NCBI GenBank assembly: GCA_947626645.1
Contig: CANQSZ010000003.1
Span: 1 to 40,713, forward strand
Origin: Candidatus Gastranaerophilales bacterium
GTDB taxonomy: Bacteria > Cyanobacteriota > Vampirovibrionia > Gastranaerophilales > Gastranaerophilaceae
Length of the DNA stretch: 40,713 bases
Reading direction: 5' to 3'
The notes beneath the pieces were generated by a model. The model was not told the DNA's origin and ran no database searches. It was given only the letters and a program-made list of their open reading frames with translations. Positions 19,132 to 28,543 of the stretch are shown here, in pieces; position 1 is the stretch's first letter, and the number at the start of each line of letters is the position of its first letter. The translations under genes were made by a program, and so were the position numbers.

Positions 19132-19806
19132 ATGCTCGATAATAAAAATCCGCAAAAAGTAAGAGAGATATTTGAAGAAATTTCACCATATTACGATTTT
19201 ATGAACAACATAATATCTGTCGGGTGTCATCTTTTGATAAAGTTTTTGTCAATAAAAGAACTTAATCCGCAACCGAATACAATGCTTTTGGATTTGTGCT
19301 GCGGAACGGGTGATTACACAAAAATTATTTCAAAATTTTATCCGAAAGTTAAAACAATAGGTCTTGATTTTTGCGATAAAATGCTTAAAATCGCGAAATT
19401 AAAAAATCCCAAAGGAACGTTTATGCGCGGCGATTGCACAAGTTTGCCGTTTAGGGATAACGAATTTAATTATGTAACAATGAGTTTCGGGCTCAGAAAC
19501 ATTCAAGACCGCAAAGCCGCGTTGGAAGAAATCTATCGCGTGTTGGATGTCGGCGGATTGTTTTTGCATTTGGATTTTGGCAAGCATAACTTTTTAAGCA
19601 AAATTTTTAACATCTTGGTACCGATTGTTGCGATGTTTTTTGGAAAAAATAAAAATCATTATGAGTATTTAATAAATTCCAAAGAGGAATTTCCACAGCC
19701 GACGGCTTTAATCAGAGAATTTAAAGCCGTTGGGTTCAAGTATAAAAAAAGACGCGATTATTTGTTTGGGGTTATATCCTTACAAATTATGGAAAAAGTA
19801 AATTAG
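19132..19806 (+). CDS. ubiE: Demethylmenaquinone/ubiquinone methyltransferase UbiE/MenG
   Basis: VREIFEEISPYYDFMNNIISVG; LDLCCGTGDYT; SFGLRNIQDRKAALEEIYRVL. Confidence 0.94.
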   Translation: MLDNKNPQKVREIFEEISPYYDFMNNIISVGCHLLIKFLSIKELNPQPNTMLLDLCCGTGDYTKIISKFYPKVKTIGLDFCDKMLKIAKLKNPKGTFMRGDCTSLPFRDNEFNYVTMSFGLRNIQDRKAALEEIYRVLDVGGLFLHLDFGKHNFLSKIFNILVPIVAMFFGKNKNHYEYLINSKEEFPQPTALIREFKAVGFKYKKRRDYLFGVISLQIMEKVN

Positions 19807-20825
19807 ATAACTCTGTTTTGTTTTCCTCCGTAAAGAAAATCAGAAAGCCCGTCAAAGGTTGCTTCAAGAATATAATCGATTGATTCTTGTGTTTCGTAGG
19901 CAATATGCGGGGTTATAATTACGTTGGGGTAAGAATTTAATTCCTTTACAATTTTGGATTCTTCCAAACACATCAACGATGAGCGTTCCAATTTTTTTAT
20001 GTCGTCCATACAAGAAGAATCGATGCAAGCTACAACGTCTAAACCTACCCCGCAAAGTTTTCCGTTTTTTACGAATTTAACAAGCGATTCGATGTCTATA
20101 AGTTCACCTCTTGAAACATTTATTAAGTATGAATTTTGTTTCATTTTCTTGAATTGGTTAGTTGATAGCATGTGGTAATTATTTTCGTTGTAAGGTACGT
20201 GAAGTGAAATTATATCGGCATTTTCAAGCAAATCGTCAAGGTTTGTGTATTGAACATTGTATTTTTCTTCGAGTTCCTGTTTTGGGAATAAATCGTAGGC
20301 AATAATTTTCATTCCGAAAGCGTGCGCAATTGTGCAAACTCCGGCTCCGATTGCACCTGTTCCTATTACACCGAGGGTTAAGGCGTTCAGGTTTCTTCCC
20401 GTGTAATTTGTTTGAATACATGTTCCGCTTTTAACGGCTTGCATGGCAGGGTATAAGTTTCTTACAAGCGATAGTATCAGCGCAAACGTAAATTGGGCAA
20501 CCGATATATTTCCGTAAGATTCCACGTTTATCAGTGCGATGTTTTTGTCTATCAACGGCTGCAAATCTATGTGGTCATACCCTGTTGAGCGGGTCGAGAT
20601 TATTCTTAAATTCTTAAACTTGCTTACAACTTTTTTTGTAACTTCCGAGGTTATAAAAACACTGATTACCATTGTTTGTTCAAGTTCTTCTGGGGATAAT
20701 GTTTCCACCGTTTCTTCGTTTAAACTTTCCCTGAAGTATTTTATATCAAAGTTGTCCGGTTTATGTTTATTCAAAAAATTTTTTTCATCTTCTCTTAAGT
20801 CAAAAAAAAGCATTTTACAAGACAT
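19803..20825 (-). CDS. D-isomer-specific 2-hydroxyacid dehydrogenase
   Basis: GVIGTGAIGAGVCTIAHAFGMKIIAYD; STRSTGYDHIDL; VSRGELID; start trimmed to ATG 20825 with SD aaggag. Confidence 0.93.
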   Translation of the reverse strand: MSCKMLFFDLREDEKNFLNKHKPDNFDIKYFRESLNEETVETLSPEELEQTMVISVFITSEVTKKVVSKFKNLRIISTRSTGYDHIDLQPLIDKNIALINVESYGNISVAQFTFALILSLVRNLYPAMQAVKSGTCIQTNYTGRNLNALTLGVIGTGAIGAGVCTIAHAFGMKIIAYDLFPKQELEEKYNVQYTNLDDLLENADIISLHVPYNENNYHMLSTNQFKKMKQNSYLINVSRGELIDIESLVKFVKNGKLCGVGLDVVACIDSSCMDDIKKLERSSLMCLEESKIVKELNSYPNVIITPHIAYETQESIDYILEATFDGLSDFLYGGKQNRVI

Positions 20826-20975
20826 AAGTTTTCTCCTTTTTTCAACATTATTCTTTTTTAAACAAAAAAATCCATTGTACAAAAGTGTAAGATATTGACT
20901 AAAAAATTGACTGAAAAGGCAATGAAAAGCATTTCAAAAAGTTTTATCTTAATAAAGAAAGAAAGGAGTGAAGGT

Positions 20976-21458
20976 ATGAATCACGATTTAACAGTAAGAG
21001 AGCCTGAACTTTATTTTGACAGTATCCACAGGGAACTGGACAGTTTTTTACGCGATACGTTTTTTGAACACGCTTTTGCCCACCCTCTAAATGTTATAAA
21101 AAATACAACTTTACGCCCCGCCGTAGAAGTTATCCAAAATAAGGACAATTATAAAGTGAAAGTCCAATTACCGGGGGTGAAAAAAGACGATATAGAAGTC
21201 GAACTTGATAACGATTTTATGACGATAAGTGCTGTTATACACGAAGAAAAAGAACAGGAAGAACAAGCCGAAAACAATGCCCGTTATCATACAAGCGAAT
21301 TTCGTTACGGAAAATATCAGCGCACAATATCGTTTGATTGTCCGGTAAAATTTGAAGACACAAAAGCCATATACGAAAACGGAGTGCTTAATATAACAGT
21401 TCCAAAACAAAATATCGAGGCTGCAAAACCAAAAAAATTAACAATAGAAACGAAATAA
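20976..21458 (+). CDS. Small heat shock protein Hsp20
   Basis: LRPAVEVIQNKDNYKVKVQLPGVKKDDIEVELDNDFMTISA; GVLNITVPK; start trimmed to ATG 20976 with SD aaaggag. Confidence 0.93.
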   Translation: MNHDLTVREPELYFDSIHRELDSFLRDTFFEHAFAHPLNVIKNTTLRPAVEVIQNKDNYKVKVQLPGVKKDDIEVELDNDFMTISAVIHEEKEQEEQAENNARYHTSEFRYGKYQRTISFDCPVKFEDTKAIYENGVLNITVPKQNIEAAKPKKLTIETK

Positions 21459-21472
21459 ATTTTGAATCTGTT

Positions 21473-21617
21473 GCCGAAATCTCCCGCAGTTCATTGCGGG
21501 CATGCACACCATAGCGGCGCGATTCAAACGGTTGTTTCGACAGAGAGCATGAACTGTCGTGGTTGAACAACCGATATAAAGGAAATCGACTTTTAACTTT
21601 TTATAAAGTCGATTTCC
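21473..21617 (+). ncRNA. Candidate structured ncRNA or hsp20 3'UTR element of unknown family
   Basis: Hairpin 1 GCCG[CCCGCA-gttcat-TGCGGG]CGGC; hairpin 2 CGGTTGTT[CGACAG…CTGTCG]AACAACCG; closing 13-bp hairpin GGAAATCGACTTT/AAAGTCGATTTCC. Confidence 0.5.
21581..21617 (+). terminator. Long hairpin, possible terminator
   Basis: 13-bp perfect stem followed by gctttta (weak T tract). Confidence 0.6.
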
Positions 21618-21689
21618 GCTTTTATGTATTTATTGCCTTTATTACTTATTTTTTGTAAAATAATTTTATTGAAAGAAAAGGAGAAAGCT

Positions 21690-21938
21690 ATGGCACAACA
21701 ATTTAATCCGCAAAATATTAAAAAACGTTATTCTGTTTTGGTATTTATTAAAGGTTCAACCGCTCCGTTGGTTTTGTACGTAAAAGAACACGAAACCCTT
21801 TATAAAGAGTTGGTTGAAAAAATGCAATCATCTCAGGCAGTTTTGATTGAAAAAGAAACCGAAGGACCTCTTAAACAGGTTTGTTTCTTGTCTAATCAAA
21901 TCGCAGCCGTTGCGGTTCAGGAAGAACAGTACGTTTAA
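21690..21938 (+). CDS. Small conserved hypothetical protein (82 aa)
   Basis: SD aaaggag before ATG 21690; MAQQFNPQNIKKRYSVLVFIKG…. Confidence 0.7.
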   Translation: MAQQFNPQNIKKRYSVLVFIKGSTAPLVLYVKEHETLYKELVEKMQSSQAVLIEKETEGPLKQVCFLSNQIAAVAVQEEQYV

Positions 21939-21943
21939 CAATT

Positions 21944-22444
21944 ATGGAAAGAATATTATTACTTGAAGATTTGGAAAATGCACAAAACAAAACCCTTTGT
22001 TGTACTTTCGATGAAAAAATAGACGGTATAGAGTCTGTCGGGAATATTCATGCCGATTTGACCGCGAAATCTCTCGATGAATTTGTGCAAATTACGGGAC
22101 ATGTTAAGGGAATTGTAACATTAGAATGCGATTTGTGTCTTGAAAAATTTGAGCATAAATTGGATTTTGACATAAATGAATTATACTCAAAAGGCTCACT
22201 ATTCGGGGATTATGAGGAGTCGGGTCAAGAGTTTGAAATTAAAGAAGGTCAATTTGTAACAGACTTAAACGGCGCAAAAGAGATTAATATTTATGACTTA
22301 TTGTATCAATCTGTAATATTAAGTTTTCCAAATAAAAAAGTTTGTGGTATTAATTGTAAGGGGAAGGAAATTTTTTCACAAGAAAATATCCCTGACCCGA
22401 GGTTAGATGTTTTTAACAATATAAACATTGACCTGAAAGATTAG
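21944..22444 (+). CDS. YceD/DUF177 family protein
   Basis: LECDLCLEKFEHKLDFDINELY; immediately upstream of rpmF as usual for this family. Confidence 0.85.
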   Translation: MERILLLEDLENAQNKTLCCTFDEKIDGIESVGNIHADLTAKSLDEFVQITGHVKGIVTLECDLCLEKFEHKLDFDINELYSKGSLFGDYEESGQEFEIKEGQFVTDLNGAKEINIYDLLYQSVILSFPNKKVCGINCKGKEIFSQENIPDPRLDVFNNINIDLKD

Positions 22445-22479
22445 TTAGTAAGTACAGAAAATAAAAAAGGAAAAACAAA

Positions 22480-22842
22480 ATGGCAGTACCAAAGAAAAGA
22501 ACAGGACATTCCGCACAAGGGAGCAGAAGGGCGAATTGGAAAGCTACCAAGCCTGAAACAACAAAATGCCCGAATTGCGGCGCAACAGTATTAACACATA
22601 CAGTATGTACGGCCTGCGGCACATATAAAGGACAACCTGTCAAATTGGCAGACAAAGCGGCAGCAGCAACCGTATCGGAACCGGCTAAAAAACCGGCAAA
22701 GAAAACTTCAGCAAAGAAAACAGCTTCTAAATCAACCAAAGCTAAAAAATCAACTCCCGTTGAAGAAACAAAAGTTGAAGAAGTTAAGGTTGAAGAAGTG
22801 AAAGCTGAAGAAACAACTGTAGAAGAAAAAACAGAAGAATAA
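22480..22842 (+). CDS. rpmF: 50S ribosomal protein L32 with a C-terminal extension of about 60 residues
   Basis: MAVPKKRTGHSAQGSRRANWKA…CPNCGATVLTHTVCTACGTYKG then Lys-rich and Glu-rich tail. Confidence 0.95.
   Translation: MAVPKKRTGHSAQGSRRANWKATKPETTKCPNCGATVLTHTVCTACGTYKGQPVKLADKAAAATVSEPAKKPAKKTSAKKTASKSTKAKKSTPVEETKVEEVKVEEVKAEETTVEEKTEE
22771..22815 (+). repeat. Tandem 15-nt repeat x3 encoding KVEEV-KVEEV-KAEET
   Basis: aaagttgaagaagtt / aaggttgaagaagtg / aaagctgaagaaaca. Confidence 0.8.
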
Positions 22843-22850
22843 CGAAAAAA

Positions 22851-22880
22851 GCGGAAAAGCGGTGCAAATCGTTTTTCCGC
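22851..22880 (+). other. Hairpin between rpmF and plsX
   Basis: GCGGAAAA / TTTTCCGC, no T tract after it. Confidence 0.45.
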
Positions 22881-22916
22881 CGAATATACTTGCAGACTTT
22901 GAGAGAGAATAAGGAT

Positions 22917-23981
22917 ATGTCAAGAATAGCAATAGATGTAATGGGTGGAGATTATGCTCCGAAAGCGATAATGGAAGGTGCTTTATGGGCAGCACAAGAT
23001 TACGGCGTCGGTTTGGAGCTTGTCGGCAGGGAAGATGCCATAAATGCCGAGTTGGCAAGAATTAAGTCTGCCGGTTGCATTTATTCCGATTGCGGTACTA
23101 AAGGTCATAAAAGAAAGATAAAAATTGATATTGATAAAATAGATTACACGATTACAAACGCTTCGGAGGTAATCGGTATGGGCGAAGCGGTCGGACAATC
23201 AATCAGAAGAAAGAAAGATTCTTCGATTGTTGCCTCAGTAAGAGCGGTAGCGGAAGGCAGATGTGAGGCGGTAGTTTCGGCAGGTTCAACCGGAGCTGCG
23301 ATGGCAGCAAGTTTATTCGGACTCGGCAGGATTCACGGGGTACAAAGACCCGCCATTGCCGTTACTTTGCCGACGATGAAAGACCCGATTGTTCTTATTG
23401 ACGGCGGAGCTAACAGTGATTGCACTCCCGAAATGCTCGCTCAATTTGCCGAAATGGGTTCTGCTTATGCCGAAAATATTATCGGCATTGAAAATCCTAA
23501 AGTCGGGATTTTAAGTATCGGCGAAGAAGAAGGCAAAGGCAACGCTTTGGTTAAAGAAACTTACCCCATTTTAAAAGATATGCACGAAAAAGGCTATATA
23601 AATTTTGTAGGAAACATTGAAGGTAAAGAGTTATTTATAAACAAGTGTGATGTTTGTGTTTGCGACGGTTTTGCGGGAAATGTCGCATTGAAAGTAACCG
23701 AAGGCACTGCATCAATGCTTTTGAAAATGATTGCATGCGAATTTAAGTCGGATTTTGTCGGATGTTTCATCGGTTTGATGGCTAAACCGTTTTTAAGAAG
23801 AATCCTTAAAAAAATTAATTGGGAAGTGTTCGGCGGAATGTTACTTTTGGGCGTTAAAGGTATTTCGGTAATTGCACATGGCAGAAGTTCGTCTTATGCT
23901 ATGAAAAATGCCGTAAGAGCTGCCGTAAGAGTTCTTAATAAAGATATCAACTCTAAAATCGCAGAAAATATTAACAGATAG
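22917..23981 (+). CDS. plsX: Phosphate acyltransferase PlsX
   Basis: MSRIAIDVMGGDYAPKAIMEGALWA; start trimmed to ATG 22917. Confidence 0.97.
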   Translation: MSRIAIDVMGGDYAPKAIMEGALWAAQDYGVGLELVGREDAINAELARIKSAGCIYSDCGTKGHKRKIKIDIDKIDYTITNASEVIGMGEAVGQSIRRKKDSSIVASVRAVAEGRCEAVVSAGSTGAAMAASLFGLGRIHGVQRPAIAVTLPTMKDPIVLIDGGANSDCTPEMLAQFAEMGSAYAENIIGIENPKVGILSIGEEEGKGNALVKETYPILKDMHEKGYINFVGNIEGKELFINKCDVCVCDGFAGNVALKVTEGTASMLLKMIACEFKSDFVGCFIGLMAKPFLRRILKKINWEVFGGMLLLGVKGISVIAHGRSSSYAMKNAVRAAVRVLNKDINSKIAENINR

Positions 23982-23992
23982 GAAATTAATCA

Positions 23993-25006
23993 ATGACAAA
24001 TAACAAAATACCCATAAGAATTGCAGGTTTAGGATATAGCGTACCGAAAACGGTTGTTACAAACGACGATTTGACAAAACTGTATGAAACATCCGATGAA
24101 TGGATTTATACAAGAACGGGTATTAAAGAAAGAAGGATTGTATCGGGTAATGAAGATGCCATTGATTTGGGATATAAAGCAGCACAAAATGCCATGAAAA
24201 AATCGGGGTTAAAACCCGAAGATATAGATTGCGTAATAGCTGCCTCGTCAGCTCCGCCGCAATTGTATCCGGCTTTGGCATGTCATATTCAGGCAAGATT
24301 AGGAATCCCCGATTTTGTTCCTTCGTTTGATTTAACTGCCGCTTGTACGGGTTTGATTTATTCTTTGCAGGTTGCAAGAGGACTAATCGGTGCGGGTTTA
24401 TATAAGAATATTTTAATTGTTGCATCTGACAACAATTCACGATTGCTTGACTGGACAGACAGAGGAACGTCGATATTATTCGGCGACGGAGCGGGTGCAA
24501 TGGTTGTTGAGCCGGCTCAAGACGGAATTGACGATGTTTTGGCTCTCGATATAAGAGCAGATGGGGTTATCGGTCAATATATTTACATGAACATGCCGGG
24601 GAAAAACTGCCCTCTTGTTGAACAAGCAGAAATTGAACAAAATCCGAAAATTCACATGGCGGGTCGTGATGTTTATAAATTTGTTGTTTCAACCCTTCCT
24701 CAATATGTTGATAAATGTATTGAAGATGCGGGAAAAATACCCGAGGATATTGATTATTTAATTCCTCATCAGGCAAACCAAAGAATTATCGAGGCTTTGC
24801 AGCAAAGACTTAATTATTCCGATGATAAAGTTATTTCAAATATAAAATATTACGGAAACACATCGGCTGCATCAATTCCTATCGCGCTTGTTGAAGGGGT
24901 TGAACAGGGAAAAATAAAACTTGGTTGTACGGCGATATTGTGCGGATTTGGTGCCGGCATGACTTGGGGTACGGCGGTTGTTCGCCTCAGAGAAGGTATT
25001 TGTTAA
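23993..25006 (+). CDS. fabH: 3-oxoacyl-ACP synthase III
   Basis: TSDEWIYTRTGIKERRI; DLTAACTGLIY; PHQANQRIIEAL; GFGAGMTWG. Confidence 0.97.
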   Translation: MTNNKIPIRIAGLGYSVPKTVVTNDDLTKLYETSDEWIYTRTGIKERRIVSGNEDAIDLGYKAAQNAMKKSGLKPEDIDCVIAASSAPPQLYPALACHIQARLGIPDFVPSFDLTAACTGLIYSLQVARGLIGAGLYKNILIVASDNNSRLLDWTDRGTSILFGDGAGAMVVEPAQDGIDDVLALDIRADGVIGQYIYMNMPGKNCPLVEQAEIEQNPKIHMAGRDVYKFVVSTLPQYVDKCIEDAGKIPEDIDYLIPHQANQRIIEALQQRLNYSDDKVISNIKYYGNTSAASIPIALVEGVEQGKIKLGCTAILCGFGAGMTWGTAVVRLREGIC

Positions 25007-25019
25007 GGAGATTGATGTT

Positions 25020-25967
25020 ATGATTAAAAAAACTGCATTTTTGTTTCCGGGGCAAGGTGCTCAATTTGTAGGTATGGGTAAAGACTTATACGAAAACTAC
25101 GATGTGGCTAAGAAAGTTTTTGATACCGCCGATAAGATTTTAGACAAAAGTATTACGAATTTATGTTTTGAAGGACCCGAAGAAGATTTAAAACAAACCG
25201 TAAATACTCAGCCGTCAATTGTTGCAATGTCAATTGCGGCTTTAGAGGTTTTTAAATCACAATTAAATATAACCCCAAAATTTACGGCAGGACACAGTTT
25301 GGGCGAATATTGCGCAATGTATTGTTCGGGGGTTATGGATTTAGAAACAACATTTAAAGCAATACAAAAGAGGGCTGATTTAATGGGCGCAGTCAAAGGC
25401 GGTGCAATGTCGGCGGTTTTGAACGCTCCCGTCGGAAGTTTGGAAAAAATATTAAAAGAGGCATCAACCGTCGGTTATGTTGATGTGGCAAATTACAATT
25501 CACCCGCGCAAGTTGTGCTCACGGGGGATAACAAAGCCGTCGAAAAAGCAGGCGAATTACTTTTGGCAGAAGGTGCAAAAAGAGTTGTTCCGCTTGCCGT
25601 TTCGGGAGCTTTTCATTCCAAGTTTTTGGAAGATGCGGGCAGAGAGTTTGCTAAATTCATTGCTGATTTTGATATTTCCAGTGCATCAATTCCGGTTGTA
25701 ACAAACGTTGATGCCGCTGCTACTATTTCGGCGGACGATTTTAAAAACAAAATGCCCAGACAAATTTATTCTTCCGTTCATTGGACTCAAACTATTGAAA
25801 ATATGATTGAAAACGGAGTGGATACGTTTATTGAAATCGGCCCCGGGAAAGTTCTTGCGGGCTTGAACAAAAAAATAAATGCTGATGTAAAAACGTATAA
25901 TATTTATGATAAAGAATCTTTGGAAAATACTGTATCCGAACTGAAATCGGAAATGGTCGGTGTTTAG
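25020..25967 (+). CDS. fabD: Malonyl-CoA-ACP transacylase
   Basis: KKTAFLFPGQGAQFVGMGKDLY; GHSLGEYCA; start trimmed to ATG 25020 with SD aaggag. Confidence 0.97.
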   Translation: MIKKTAFLFPGQGAQFVGMGKDLYENYDVAKKVFDTADKILDKSITNLCFEGPEEDLKQTVNTQPSIVAMSIAALEVFKSQLNITPKFTAGHSLGEYCAMYCSGVMDLETTFKAIQKRADLMGAVKGGAMSAVLNAPVGSLEKILKEASTVGYVDVANYNSPAQVVLTGDNKAVEKAGELLLAEGAKRVVPLAVSGAFHSKFLEDAGREFAKFIADFDISSASIPVVTNVDAAATISADDFKNKMPRQIYSSVHWTQTIENMIENGVDTFIEIGPGKVLAGLNKKINADVKTYNIYDKESLENTVSELKSEMVGV

Positions 25968-26006
25968 TTAAAATTTTTATAACTTAAATAATAAGGAGAA
26001 ATAATT

Positions 26007-26738
26007 ATGACAGAAAAAAAAGTGGCATTGATAACGGGAGCATCTCGTGGTATCGGAAAAGCGTGCGCACTTGAGCTTGCAAAAGCAGGGTGCGACATTG
26101 TTATTAACTATGCGGGAAATGACGATGCCGCAAATAAAACGGTTGAGGAGATTAAGGCTTTGGGAGTTGACGCTCAGGCTTTTAAATTCGATGTTTCCAA
26201 TCAAACGGAAGTCGATGAATCGATTGCCAAAATTATAGAAAAATTCGGCAGAATAGACATTTTGATAAATAATGCCGGAATCACAAGAGATGATTTGTTT
26301 ATCAGAATGGACTCGGATAAATGGAATGCGGTTATAAATACAAACCTAAACAGTGTATTTTACGTATCAAAACCGGTAGTAAAATTGATGATGAAACAAA
26401 GAAGCGGTGCGATAATAAACACAACATCAGTTGTAGGGTTGTACGGTAATGCGGGACAGGCGAATTATTCGTCTGCCAAAGCGGGATTGGTCGGGTTCAC
26501 AAAATCATTGGCAAAAGAACTCGGTTCAAGAGGAATAAGAGTTAATGCGGTTGCCCCCGGATTTATTGCAACCGATATGACCAAAGATTTGGGCAATACT
26601 GATGAGTATATGAAATTAATTCCGCTTAAACGTATGGGACAAGCCGAAGATGTTGCTAAAGCGGTTAAATTTCTCGCGCTTGACGGTGAATATGTAACCG
26701 GTCAGGTTTTGCAAGTTGACGGCGGATTGATTATTTAA
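26007..26738 (+). CDS. fabG: 3-oxoacyl-ACP reductase
   Basis: ALITGASRGIGKACALELAKAG; YSSAKAGLVGFTKSLAKE; SD aaggag. Confidence 0.97.
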   Translation: MTEKKVALITGASRGIGKACALELAKAGCDIVINYAGNDDAANKTVEEIKALGVDAQAFKFDVSNQTEVDESIAKIIEKFGRIDILINNAGITRDDLFIRMDSDKWNAVINTNLNSVFYVSKPVVKLMMKQRSGAIINTTSVVGLYGNAGQANYSSAKAGLVGFTKSLAKELGSRGIRVNAVAPGFIATDMTKDLGNTDEYMKLIPLKRMGQAEDVAKAVKFLALDGEYVTGQVLQVDGGLII

Positions 26739-26786
26739 TCAAAAAGTAAAGAATATTTACAAAACCCTTGATAAAATGTAAATTTC

Positions 26787-26815
26787 TTGCAAAAAAATAT
26801 TCAACAAGTTATAAT
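26787..26815 (+). promoter_or_regulatory. sigma70-like promoter of acpP
   Basis: TTGCAA-17-TATAAT. Confidence 0.7.
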
Positions 26816-26872
26816 ATTTACATAAAAGTATTAGTAATACAAAAATAAAATTAAAAAAAGAGGAAAAAAAAG

Positions 26873-27109
26873 ATGAGTACATTAGACACAGTAAAAAAAG
26901 TTGTAGTAGATCAATTAAGTGTTGACGAAAAATTAGTTACACCTGAAGCACGTTTTACCGATGACTTGGGTGCTGATTCTTTAGACACTGTTGAATTGGT
27001 TATGGCTTTGGAAGAAGAATTTAAGTGCGAAATTCCTGACGAAGACGCAGAAAAAATTCAAACAGTTCAAGATGCTGTTTCTTATATCGACAGCAAATTA
27101 TCTCACTAA
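26873..27109 (+). CDS. acpP: Acyl carrier protein
   Basis: [21 protein letters not shown] (phosphopantetheine DSL motif). Confidence 0.98.
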   Translation: MSTLDTVKKVVVDQLSVDEKLVTPEARFTDDLGADSLDTVELVMALEEEFKCEIPDEDAEKIQTVQDAVSYIDSKLSH

Positions 27110-27202
27110 TTTGAGTTAAAAAATTGAATTTTATAAATATGAGAGTGGGATGTTTCATTTCGCTCTCATATTATTTATACACACAGTAAAAGGGAATAAA
27201 CA

Positions 27203-28462
27203 ATGACAAAAAGAAGAGTAGTTATTACAGGTCTTGGGGCAGTTACACCTTGTGGAATAGGAGTAAGCAATTTTTGGAAGGCAATGCTTGAAGGTAAAAG
27301 CGGCGTTTCTTTGATAGAAAGAATTGATACCGAAAAACAGACGGTAAAAATTGCAGCGGAAATTAAAGACAAAGATTTCAATCCGGAAGATTATATTGAT
27401 CCCAAAGAAGTAAAAAGAATGGATAGATTTACTCAATTTGCGATGGTAGCGGCAGATGAGGCGATAGAAGATTCGGGGATAGAAAAGACAAATATTGACC
27501 CTTACAGAATCGGTGTAATAGTCAGCTCTGCTGCCGGCGGTTTTCACACGTTTGAAAAAAACCACATTGCCATGATTGAAAAAGGACCTACAAAAGGTTC
27601 ACCGTTTACTGTTCCGATGTTGATTGTTGATATGGCATCAGGTCGTATTTCAATAAAACACGGATTTAAAGGGGTTAATAAGGTAGTAGTATCCGCTTGT
27701 GCAACAGGCACACATTCAATCGGCGATGCTTACAGAAGTATTCAATACGGTGATGCCGATGTAATTGTAGCGGGCGGTTGCGAGGCAACGATTACAACTT
27801 TGGGTGTCGGGGCATTCACAGCTTGCAGAGCGTTATCAAAACGTAACGATGAGCCGCAAAAGGCTTCTCGTCCTTATGACAAAGACAGAGACGGATTTAT
27901 TATGGGCGAAGGTGCCGGTGTTCTTATTCTTGAAGAATATGAACATGCTAAAGCACGCGGTGCAAAAATTTATGCAGAAGTCGTAGGATATGGTCAAACT
28001 GCCGATGCACACGATATTGTTGCACCTGATCCCGAGGGTAGGGGTGCATTAAAATCGATGGAATTTGCACTAAAAGATGCCGGCATGAAACCTGAAGAAA
28101 TTGACTATATCAACCCGCACGGAACAAGTACGGGCTTGGGCGATATGGCTGAATCTCAAGCTATTGCCAAAATCTTTGGCGACAAAGAGAAAAATCCGAA
28201 CTTGCTCGTCAGTTCCACAAAAAGTATGCACGGGCACATGCTCGGTGCAACCGGTGCTGTTGAGGCTATTGTCTGTATTAAGGCGATTACAGAGGGCAAA
28301 GTTCCTCCGACAATTAATCTTGATAATCAGGATGAAAACGTCGCTAATCTTGACTATGTTCCGCACAAAGCAAGAGATAAAAAAGTTCATGCGGCTTTGT
28401 CAAACTCTTTCGGGTTTGGCGGACATAATACAACTTTGATTTTTAAAGAAGTTGTTGATTAG
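27203..28462 (+). CDS. fabF: 3-oxoacyl-ACP synthase II
   Basis: RRVVITGLGAVTPCGIGV; VVSACATGTHSIGDAYR; NPHGTSTGLGD; NSFGFGGHN. Confidence 0.97.
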   Translation: MTKRRVVITGLGAVTPCGIGVSNFWKAMLEGKSGVSLIERIDTEKQTVKIAAEIKDKDFNPEDYIDPKEVKRMDRFTQFAMVAADEAIEDSGIEKTNIDPYRIGVIVSSAAGGFHTFEKNHIAMIEKGPTKGSPFTVPMLIVDMASGRISIKHGFKGVNKVVVSACATGTHSIGDAYRSIQYGDADVIVAGGCEATITTLGVGAFTACRALSKRNDEPQKASRPYDKDRDGFIMGEGAGVLILEEYEHAKARGAKIYAEVVGYGQTADAHDIVAPDPEGRGALKSMEFALKDAGMKPEEIDYINPHGTSTGLGDMAESQAIAKIFGDKEKNPNLLVSSTKSMHGHMLGATGAVEAIVCIKAITEGKVPPTINLDNQDENVANLDYVPHKARDKKVHAALSNSFGFGGHNTTLIFKEVVD

Positions 28463-28488
28463 TTAAAGTATCAAATAAAAACAAAAAT

Positions 28489-28521
28489 AAAAGGGTGCAT
28501 TTTTTAAAAGTGCATCCTTTT
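28489..28521. terminator. Bidirectional terminator between convergent genes
   Basis: AAAAGGGTGCA / TGCATCCTTTT. Confidence 0.8.
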
Positions 28522-28543
28522 ATTTGCAGAATTTAAATCCGAT

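Noticed and set aside
21388-21570. 60-aa minus-strand ORF over the candidate ncRNA
   Set aside because: No SD and partly antisense to hsp20; the region is better explained by RNA structure.
21521-21573. tRNA-like T-loop (GATTCAAAC) in the intergenic region after hsp20
   Set aside because: No acceptor/anticodon arms can be drawn; not a tRNA.
22750-23058. 102-aa minus-strand ORF over the rpmF tail and plsX start
   Set aside because: Shadow of the Lys/Glu-rich repeat tract and plsX; Phe/Ser-rich artefact.
24123-24500. 125-aa minus-strand ORF inside fabH
   Set aside because: Shadow ORF fully inside a confident CDS.
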